Source: Chondrus crispus (taxonomy: Eukaryota; Rhodophyta; Florideophyceae; Gigartinales; Gigartinaceae). Taken from it: a DNA stretch of 64,000 nucleotides. The first letter of the stretch is position 1, and every line of letters begins with the position of its first letter. The stretch spans positions 342,360 to 406,359 of the forward strand of contig NW_005178541.1 of the NCBI RefSeq assembly GCF_000350225.1, given 5' to 3'. The notes below the pieces were generated by a model. The model worked only from the letters and a program-made list of their open reading frames with translations, made no database searches and was not told the origin of the DNA. Shown here piece by piece: positions 21,085 through 29,045 of this stretch. The position numbers and the translations under genes were made by a program.

Positions 21085-22032
21085 TGTAGTGCAATGCGCC
21101 TGTTAGGCAGAGACCAAGGTCCGACGGTCCAACACAAACAACAGCAACAAAAACAACAACTGCCAACGGCACAGCGCTACGGAGTGTTCGAAGCTCCCTG
21201 TCCTCTTTCAGCGGGTTTGCGGCCCGCAGTAGCTCGGATCCCTGATAGGGGGGGCAAAGAGAAGGGCCCAGCCTGGGATCGGTAAATGGTGGTAGAGACT
21301 TGTAAAGGCGACTGCTCGACGAGTTCGGAGGGGTGTTTAGGTAAAACTGGTCCGATGGGTCGTAAATCCAATGCTCGAAGAGCGCCTTGTACACCTTATA
21401 CCCTTGATAAGGTCTTCGACGGGGACGTCGCAACGTAGCCCGTCCGGAAGAAGAAAACGTAGCAGCGCTACACCGTCGTACTGCCCGATGGCAAAGTACC
21501 AACAACGGATCGGTCGCAACCAGATTCCGATGGAACCAACACTGAGAAAAGCACCACTGGTGCACCAACACAGAAGCCCGATGGCAAATGACGTCACGTT
21601 GCGGATCGCAATCCTACAAGGTGGGACCAACTCAAGATTAAGGGAAATTAAGATAGGGAAGTAAAGGAAAATTGATAAGGAAAAAGGGGACCCCCGAGCG
21701 CAAAGGATAAAGTAATCTGTAGTTAAAGGGAATGTCTTGTAAAAGACGGACTTCAACCAAGGCGATATCAGACTCTGGCAACTCGGGTTACCTTTACTGA
21801 CTTGGTGGTCAGAGGGCTAAGGTATATATCGCCCCGCCGGAGCCACTACAGTAGCTCTCGACGCTAGATCCTAGATCTAATCTAATGTTAAATAACTAAT
21901 ATGCAACTAATTAAAATTAATAATTAAAATAATAAAGTGAAATGATTTCCACTTTTGCTTGTCATACCCCATCATTTTCATTTCTTTTCACCCCCCTTTT
22001 CAGCTACGCACCTAGGTGCGTATTGCACTACA
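21085..22032 (-). repeat. Element 1 5' LTR
   Basis: 948 bp from TGTAGTGCAATG to TTGCACTACA. It matches 7318-8257 with scattered substitutions. It differs by an extra half that creates an 18-bp perfect palindrome at 22005-22022. In element orientation it would hold the gag-pol promoter. A truncated copy of the same LTR lies at 50455-50891. Confidence 0.9.
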
Positions 22033-22037
22033 TGGAC
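22033..22037 (+). repeat. Target-site duplication TGGAC, right
   Basis: Copy of 7313-7317; see the left duplication. Confidence 0.9.
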
Positions 22038-22560
22038 TGGTATCCGGCCACGGCCAGTTTGATCTTGTGCGCAGTATTTGCCCACGACAAATGGCTCATA
22101 GACAGAAGATGTTCTCGTGTTTCCCTAACTGTGCGCTGGAATGATCGATTGACGAATTGATCACAGGGTTGGAGAATATGCGTTGTGTTTGCCGGAGCTA
22201 TTTTGGCGTGCACTGTGCTCATAACAGCATTATCAACAGCAAATCCACGCCGCGCGGCATGAAGCGTTCTGTCGACTAAAGGCGTTCCTCGTCTGCCGAC
22301 AACACTGTCGTGCGGCCAGCACGATTGCATTCTGGATCTAGCAATTTTTTTAGCTCCGTCTCTGAGCTTTCGTACGCCTTTCTTTATTCGCGTGGCTGTT
22401 GTGCGGGACACGCCTGTGTCTCGGGATGCTTTGCGTGTGCTTTCACCTCTTTGGATTAACGAAAGAAGCTTGGCGCGGCGAGCACCCTCCTCTCTTCTTT
22501 TCGCGATTTTTTCTTGTGTGTGAGAGTTTGCGCTCTCATTGATGGTGGCATACTGCCACC
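22038..22560 (-). pseudogene. Pogo-like transposase, N-terminal and central remnant
   Basis: Reading on minus: the helix-turn-helix region, then an abrupt jump to the end of the DDE domain (PANTTHILQPCDQFVNRSF). That block is characteristic of pogo/Tigger/jerky-type DDE transposases. The stretch that should carry the catalytic Asp residues is absent, so the protein is internally deleted. Compared with the copy at 6127, a base is missing in an A-run, shifting the N-terminal frame. The C terminus continues beyond element 1 at 7312. Confidence 0.6.
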
Positions 22561-23409
22561 GCCGAGCCGAACGTCGCTTACAGAGGAGGAGGGAGGGCTT
22601 CGCTGTCGGAGTGCGTGGTATGAGTTGGTGAGATGGACGGTGGGGAAGGCGGGGAGGGCTAGAGGCTCGTGATTTGGAAGTGGCCCAAATTGAGCCGTGG
22701 CCCAAATTAAGCCGGTGAGAATGGTACTGGCATGGCTTTACAAGCTCTTTTGAGGCATCAGTGTCATGTGCATATTTGACGGTCGCTTTTTCTACCTCAC
22801 GTGTCTGTGATGTGAGTGGCATTGATGTGCCTCTCGTAGGAAAACCTTTTTACCTTCACGGGCCTGAGAGCTCCCTTGTTGAGACTATACACATTATGGA
22901 CATAAATGCCCATGGATCAAGCCTATGTTGTAGCACAGTGGGGGAAGGAGGCGTCCCTTCAAGGTGTGAGTGACACGTGATTCATGAAGGAAGGCCTCAT
23001 TGCTTTACTAAGTTTTTGCGATCTGATTTCAGATTGCCAAAAAAGGCCTGCTGTAAATCACGGGAAGAATCCAGAACGTGGCTGGATTTCAGGGGTTCGG
23101 AAACTTTGCTGCCGCCCACGGAGGCGCGTGAGTCATCCTGTACAGTGATTCTCAAGACTTGATGTGCTTGTCAACAACAAGCAAGGATTCCTTTTATCTT
23201 TAGCTAAATGTTGCCAGTATGGGGGCGACAAGGTGCTCTTTTCATAGGGAGGCGAATTCACGATTTCTTCAGTATTGGGAGGCCGGCTGCTGAAAATATG
23301 ATCAAACAGTAGGGCAAAATGACGCTTTATCTCTTTTTGTGGCTGTCCTCCACCCCGCCCGCCGTCACCCTCCCGGACGCCCATTTGGCCACCGCACGCC
23401 CCCTACTTG
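22264..23409 (-). repeat. Right arm of the 1.14-kb inverted duplication
   Basis: Reverse complement of 5269-6415. It contains the pogo 5' end (22264-22724) and about 685 bp of flank with the same 70-codon frame (22761-22973 plus). Similarity stops at about 23409, where the left arm instead continues into another pogo fragment. Confidence 0.75.
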
Positions 23410-24332
23410 CCGCGCAGCGGGCCCTCCCAGCTCCACGCATCTCGCTGCCTCGCCGCCGCCACTTACGCCGTTCTGCCCTCCGCCATTGACGCCTTCCCCG
23501 TCCCCTCCGCTCCCACACCCGCTGCCGTGGTTGCCGTGCCTGAACATATGAACTTTTATAATTTCCCCCGTAGGTGGAGATTATTAATTGAAACATTGCT
23601 GGAATGTGGGGCCAAGCGTTCTGATTGGTCAAAGGGGTGATGAGGGACCGAGCAGCCTGTCCGCATTAAGATAGATGTCGTACAGTAGAGGGGGGTGCTC
23701 AGGATATCGGACAAAAACCTCAATGTTAAAATGAAAAAGTACTTGTAATTGTCAAGCAATCACCATTTTTTATCTATTGCGACGGGGACATTCTCAACCT
23801 GTCATGCACTGGGACTTTACGAAAACAACCACGCACACAGAAGAGGAGTGAGATTGAAGCGCGCGGACACTGCTGCACCCCAACCGAGCACAACCGAGCA
23901 CAGCAGATCGGACATCCAAGCAAATTTAAAAAATGACGAAAAGCCGCCCGTTTTGTGTGGTCGGGATGCTACACTCATCTAGGTAGAAAGCTGTGAACAA
24001 TCGATTGAGATATTTTTCTTTAATTTCAACAACGTTGTTCTGAGATACGGCGCACTGTGTGCCGCCGTTACGCAGCAGCGGTCCACCTTCGCCCCTGTCG
24101 AAGAAGTTTTTCCAAAATATTTTGCATGTCCGATTTTTTGTCACTGTCCGAAAACACGGGCACCCCCCCCCCGCCCCTCCCCCGCATTATATATCCCCGC
24201 GGAAGATCGCAAGAATGGGGAAAAGGCGGGGGGGTACAGTATCTTTGAATAAAGGACACAACCTTCTCACAAGTTCGCCTGTGGTGCAAAGAACGATGGT
24301 CCAGTTTACTGAGGCTGTCAATCCGGGATCTG
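23410..24332. other. No recognised feature
   Basis: This stretch has mixed composition with a C-rich tract (near 24160-24180) and no frame with a recognisable domain on either strand. It is probably transposon debris between the inverted-repeat arm and the copia remnant. Confidence 0.4.
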
Positions 24333-25291
24333 CTAAGGAGGGTGCGGCGCCGGGACGGCGGGGCAGCCTGGGCAGCTGCTATCTGTGATACGTGTGTGCG
24401 TGTCACAGGTTTGTGAGCTGTGCATGGGAATCATGGCAGGGATAATGACTTGGAGCACATAACGACCGTACAGCGACAGAAAACAGACATGGGAATCATG
24501 ACACTTCCCCTGTCGCTGTGTGATTGTTCTGTGTGCGGCCGGGGGTGTTTCTGGTGCAGCAATTATTTTCAGCATTTTCGTGAGTTTGCGGAACGGCTCA
24601 GACCTTAAGGGTTTCGTGAGTATGTCCGCGAGCATGTCCTCGCTGGGGACGTGCTTCATCTCTGTGTGATCTTGTGAGCGTGGTGTGACAAAAAGTGGTG
24701 ACGAAGGTCAATAAATTTTCGTCACTTGGTGGCTCCGGTGTTTTGGGCGACACGGATTGATGATCCATGAAGAAGGGGGTGGGATGTGGGCTGAGCATGT
24801 GGATGTCACGGACGAATCGCCGCAGCCAGGCGGTTTGTCAGACGGCAGATGTGGCGGCAATATACTCGGATTCGCACGTTGAGAGCGCCGTGATGAGTTG
24901 CTTCATGGATCCTCAGCATATATTTGTACCATTGTAGAGATGTACAATGCCCAATATCGATTTTCGGTCGGTGACGTCGGCAGCGTGGTCAGCGTCCGAG
25001 TCAGACGTTAAGAGGGGGTGTTGAAGATGCGTTTCTCGGTGTTGGTGCTGGGATGGAGCGGGATGCGGGAAGTTAGGAATAGCAGCCCTTGTTTAGGGGT
25101 GTGGCGGAGGTACCTGAGGACGCGCTTGAGGACGTTCCGATGTCGCGTTGTTAGGGTTTTGGCGGCGACTGACAGGCGATTTAGGACAAAATATATGTCT
25201 AGTCGTGTGGAATCGGCAATATATCGCAGATCGCCTAGTAACTGTTGGTATTCTTTCGTTTGGGATTGTTTCGAGAGGATCTCCTATTCAG
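24333..25291 (-). pseudogene. pol: Ty1/copia RT/RNase H remnant (copia C)
   Basis: On minus, the end of RT (LKRVLRYLRHTPKQGLL) is followed by RNase H with the CESEY block and the C-terminal VPSEDMLADILTKPL motif of copia elements. There is a frameshift between the two parts and TGA stops at 24913-24915 and 24838-24840. At the first, copia relatives in this window have the invariant Trp of the SW-x-S-x-KQ motif. The upstream side is cut exactly by LTR A at 25292. Confidence 0.75.
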
Positions 25292-25901
25292 TGTAGTATA
25301 ATCACCCCCAACGACGAGGTCGGTGAGTACCGACAGTTCGGAAAGACCCCGATCGGCGGGAAGATAGAAGCACGGCCCACCCACGGTACCGAGCACGGGC
25401 TCGAGGTAGCGGTGGTAGAGCGAGATCGGGGAGGACGCGCACACGCGCGAGCGGTTCTACGCCTCGACGCCACGGAGAGGTACTGGGTGACGATCCAGTA
25501 CCGACGGGCGGAGGCGGAGCTGGCTCGTGGGCGTGCTGCGCGCGTCCTCAACCCGCGCGCGGTTCTACTCCTAGATAAAACGGACAGAAGTACCTGAGAG
25601 TAAGCGGGCGGACCAAGGTGGAGGATACTTGACAAGTCCGTCCTTGTCGTCCTCCACCGCCGGCGGTCCGCTCATATTTAATGTACAGATTCACCTATCA
25701 TAACATTACAGTAGTGCAGGTCGGCCTGCGCTGTAGTGCTGTCAGCCGTCGGGGCTGGCGGCACACGTGTCGTACAAGTGTGTGCAAGGGCCCCCGTACA
25801 CGTGGGGTACACGTGTGCGCGTGCACTGAGGTACTGTAGAGCTCGTGCTCTACAGTTATAAATCTAATCTAAATCTAATTCCGGGAGGGCGATATGCTAC
25901 A
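25292..25901 (-). repeat. LTR A, 3' LTR of a family-A/B gypsy remnant
   Basis: 610 bp from TGTAGTATAATC to ATATGCTACA, with inverted termini. It is similar along its length to LTR B (28321-28989). It carries several CACGTG motifs and a perfect hairpin (ACTGTAGAGC / GCTCTACAGT, 25833-25856) followed by TTATAAAT. It is inserted into the copia C remnant. It is a 3' LTR because a purine tract precedes it on minus. Confidence 0.85.
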
Positions 25902-25945
25902 TGGCCCCCCTCTCAAGTGTGGACATCCGCGTCCACAAGTGCTTG
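25902..25945 (-). other. Pol-end-like hairpin and polypurine tract beside LTR A
   Basis: On minus, GTGGACGCGGATGTCCAC (arms GTGGAC/GTCCAC) is followed by a stop codon and GAGAGGGGGGCCA abutting the LTR. It reads VDADVHT-stop and parallels the real pol end of element B (NADVHA-stop). Confidence 0.7.
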
Positions 25946-27464
25946 TAAAACCGTCTGTTACCCCTCTGGAGCCGAGCGACGACCTCCATTAGTTCCTCTT
26001 GGTGTCCTTCTACTCCCCCTGTTCGACACCCGCACTTCGCTGAAATTTCCGCTATGCCTTCCCTTCGCTCGTCTGTGCCATCGCCTTTACGAATTGCGCT
26101 CTCAAACCTAGATTCCCCCGCTTCTCTGCACGCCCCCCTTGTTACAGAACGCGACGTGTGTTCCCGAAACCACATTCTTGTGATACGTCCCTGCTCTCCG
26201 GGAGCACGTTTGGGGGTGTCTTTTCTCGACTTTCAATTTCGTCGATGCTCCAGCACCTTCAGCGGTTCGAAACCAATGCCAGCGATGGAGCGGCTCGTTC
26301 TCCCCCTTCCTTAAAACCTTGGGGCAGATTGTAGAGACAGTTGGCCCTCCTGGCCTCGTGGGGCAACCTCGCGAGCGATGTCATACCTATTGATTGCGGG
26401 GGAGTCGAAACGGTAGTCCCGATGACCCTGAAAAAAACGGTATCGGTGTCCGAGCGGCTCTGTCGAAATCCCCCCTCACACTTTTGCGCGATGCGGGTAT
26501 TAGAAGGGGACCTCGTCGCGCGTGTCTTCCGGTTGTCGTCAGTCGTCCCTTCCGTGAGGTGTCATTGTGCTTATGATGCACGAATCGCGCGCCTGTCTCC
26601 CCCCTTTGACGTAACCCGACCGCGTCCGCCTTCTTCCACCCTCTGCTTTCCGTGTCGCTGTCCGTGGTCGCTCGCGTCACGGGGTCGGTCTGTCGAGGCA
26701 GGAGGGTGACCGCTTTCGCGTCGTAGGGATGCCCGAAAGAGAGAGAAGGGCCGCAACGGGGGCTTCACTAGCACCCTCTTCGTGCGTACGGAGTGGCGAA
26801 GGAGTTCGCAGCGAGTCGCGTGATGTTTCTCGTAATTCACCCGTGCCGCGTACGCGGGAGATATCGGCGTGTTGACGCAGAGGGAGGCTAGTGCCTCGGG
26901 ACACCGGCCCTCCGTTGACCGCATGTGTTAGTGCCGACCTCCTCCGCGGCGTTTCGGTCTTGGTAGCAGTTGTCGTTCGCGAGCGACCTCCACCGTCTAT
27001 CTAACGCGAGACCGTACGCGTGTCCCATGCACACTCGAGCATGTCCGTCCGGGGCGCTCCGCTTTGCCGCGCGGTATCGTCGTGGGCTACTGTCCTCTTA
27101 CGCGCCGTCGGTCAGGCGCCCCCTATAGGTTTCGCCGACACAGGCCGGCTTCCGTTTCTGTCTGTCGAACAGGGGACTCGCTCCACGCTATGGGATTTGG
27201 TTGGGGGCTGTGATCGAGGCGACGGCGAGGGGTGTCTTGGGGTGAGGCGCGGTTACGGGTATCCACGTAGTCTACGGGACTGCGTGGTGGCGTTTCGCGC
27301 TCGACCCTCATCGGCGGGGCGACATACGTGGCGGCATCGGAGCCACTTCCACGCACCGTAAGTTTCCTGTAGAGCCGCTCATAGATTGGCGGGTTTCGCC
27401 AGCCACGCGGGCGGTCCGCCGGCGCGTCGCCGCGTGGCTCTATGACCCCTCGCCCGACGCCGAT
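25946..27464. other. Remnant A leader region of the antisense ORF
   Basis: 1.5 kb of CG-rich sequence with no convincing frame. By comparison with element B, where the antisense ORF starts close to the LTR, this is extra untranslated or decayed sequence upstream of the antisense ORF. Confidence 0.35.
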
Positions 27465-28320
27465 GTGGGCATGCCACTCTCCCCTTCATTGCGCGTTGCC
27501 CTATTCCTCTCTTACCAGCTCAAACCGGCCGTCCTCGTTCCGGGTTATCGCGCTATCGGCCTTCCCCCTATGTCCGACCCGACGCCCATTGAAGGCGGTG
27601 TCGCGCCGGTGGTGGCGGCGCCTCTGGTCGCCGGCCCTCCTTCGTCGAGCGGAGGCAGGTCCTCGGGCGCGCCGTTCGCTCCGCGAGAGGGTTACGTCGT
27701 CCTGACTCATCCAATACCGCCACCTCCGCCTGCCTTCCAGAAGGCGCGCTCCCTCTCCACGACCGTCTCCGTGGAGCTGGTGGCGCCTAGCGAGGGCCCT
27801 CCCAAACCGGTCCTCTCGTTCCGTCCGGCTGCATCGGGCCCGACGCCTGACGGCCTGTCCGCAGCGCCAACGGGTGTCGCACGCAACTCGGCCGCTCCCC
27901 TGGCGATGGAAGCTGCCTGTCCCTCCGATGGCGCGTTCTCAACTCGTCGTCCGTATGTACCGCCCTCCTCCTCTGCCGTGCGGGAGGGCGCGTTGGTCTC
28001 CGCCACGCAGTGGTTGGGGGTTCCGTCCCCCGATGCCCCACTGCTCGCGGTCGACGAGTTACTGTACCCCTGGCAGCGGAGGGGTCGCACTGGGATCACC
28101 ATATCGGAGGTGATCTCGAGTGCGTGGCTGCGCCCAGAGCTCGCCCTCGTATTCAAGATATACGAGGCGAGGGGTCGGAGGAAGCGTCTTCGGCCCTTTG
28201 TCGTTTGATGGCCGAGGGCGCTGGCGTCGGTTATCAACTCCCGGACGAGTTGCCGGGGGACCGTACTTTCGCATACAGCGTGGCGGAAGTAATCTATGTT
28301 GACCGCTTGGGTGCACTCCT
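27465..28320 (+). pseudogene. Antisense ORF of remnant A, truncated
   Basis: A homologue of the N-terminal part of the large ORF at 29391-31736. Shared blocks are WLGVP, an Arg/Thr-Gly-Ile/Val-Thr segment, LRP(D/E)L and DRTFAYSV followed by YVDR. An ATG at 27570 aligns with the likely start at 29391. One frameshift lies near 28170. The 3' end is cut exactly where LTR B begins (28321), so element B inserted into this gene. The Pro/Ser-rich N-terminal half is poorly conserved and the block region well conserved, which supports real coding. Confidence 0.65.
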
Positions 28321-28989
28321 TGTAGCATAAACACCCCCAACGGAGAGGGGTGTATGCACAGCTCGACGTAGACCCCGTCCGAACGGGAAGACGGGGGTGA
28401 AGCGGGACACCAGCTAACGGCACCGGGCAGCGGGCCCGGGTAGCGTGGTAGAGCGGGAACGGGGAGGACGCCGGTACGCGCGAGCGGTTCGACGCCTCGA
28501 CGCCCCGGCGCGGTACTGGGTGACGATCCAGTACCGACGGGCGGAGGCGGAGCCGGCTCGTGGGCGTACCGCGCGCGTCCTCAACCCGCGCTCGGTGCCG
28601 CTCTAAGGTAGTTAGCGAACGCTACCTTAGAATAAGCGGGAAGTCGGACCTTGACGGTCGGTGGGTGACAAGTCCCTCCTTGTCCTCCTCCACCGCCGCC
28701 GGTCCGCTCCATATTTAATGTACCTAATAACCTATCATAATAGTACAGTACCGATGTACTGTAGCGACGTACTGTAGCGATCGGTCGACACTGTAATACT
28801 GTCAGCCATCGGGGCTGACAGTACACGTGTGTCCGCGCACTTCGTTCCGCGCGTACACGTGTACACGTGCCCACCCTGTACTCAGGGGTACACGTGGTGG
28901 TACTGTAGAGCATCGAGCTCTACAGTAACCGATCCGATTCTGAGTTGATCTAATCTAAAATAAAGCCCCAGGGGGGGGGTTATACTACA
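28321..28989 (-). repeat. LTR B, 3' LTR of element B
   Basis: 669 bp from TGTAGCATAAAC to GGTTATACTACA. Same family as LTR A. Repeated CACGTG motifs lie around 28830-28895, and a hairpin (ACTGTAGAGC / GCTCTACAGT) near 28902-28926. Plus-strand transcription from it would lead directly into the antisense ORF that begins nearby. Confidence 0.85.
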
Positions 28990-29025
28990 CGGCCCCCCCT
29001 TAAGCAAGGACGTCCGCGTCCACGG
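28990..29025 (-). other. Second copy of pol end, hairpin and polypurine tract
   Basis: On minus, CCGTGGACGCGGACGTCC and a TAA are followed by GGGGGGGCC against the LTR. It matches the true pol terminus and adjacent purine run at 34774-34809 in about 30 of 36 positions. One copy is the functional tract at the LTR; the other marks the original junction. Confidence 0.7.
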
Positions 29026-29045
29026 GTGCTTGTAGAGCGTGAGCC

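Larger units (their letters stand above)
7318..22032 (-). mobile_element. Element 1: complete Ty3/gypsy chromovirus with antisense extra ORF
   Basis: The element is 14.7 kb with two LTRs (940 and 948 bp) and TGGAC duplications. In element orientation (minus) the order is 5' LTR, primer-binding site, gag, protease-RT-RNase H-integrase-chromodomain, a 3.8-kb spacer, a 643-codon ORF on the opposite strand, polypurine tract and 3' LTR. Ty3/gypsy elements are usually 5-8 kb, so the extra 6 kb is unusual. The LTRs are closely similar, which suggests a fairly recent insertion. Gag and pol carry two in-frame stops and one frameshift, so this copy is probably not autonomous. Confidence 0.9.
6452..22724 (-). 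mobile_element. Pogo-like DNA transposon split by gypsy element 1
   Basis: Both ends are visible. At 6450-6451 a TA precedes CCCTTCTCACCGTC, and at 22725-22726 a TA follows the inverted copy (CCATTCTCACCGGC read on minus). TIRs with TA target duplications fit the Tc1/mariner superfamily. Without the 14.7-kb insert the element would be only about 1.55 kb, so it is an internally deleted, non-autonomous derivative. The transposase is on the minus strand. Confidence 0.7.

Noticed and set aside
25902-25917. Primer-binding site reading TGGCCCCCCTCTCAAG after LTR A
   Set aside because: It starts with TGG, but pol orientation, the pol-end duplication and the LTR B equivalent (CGG) fit a polypurine tract on minus better.
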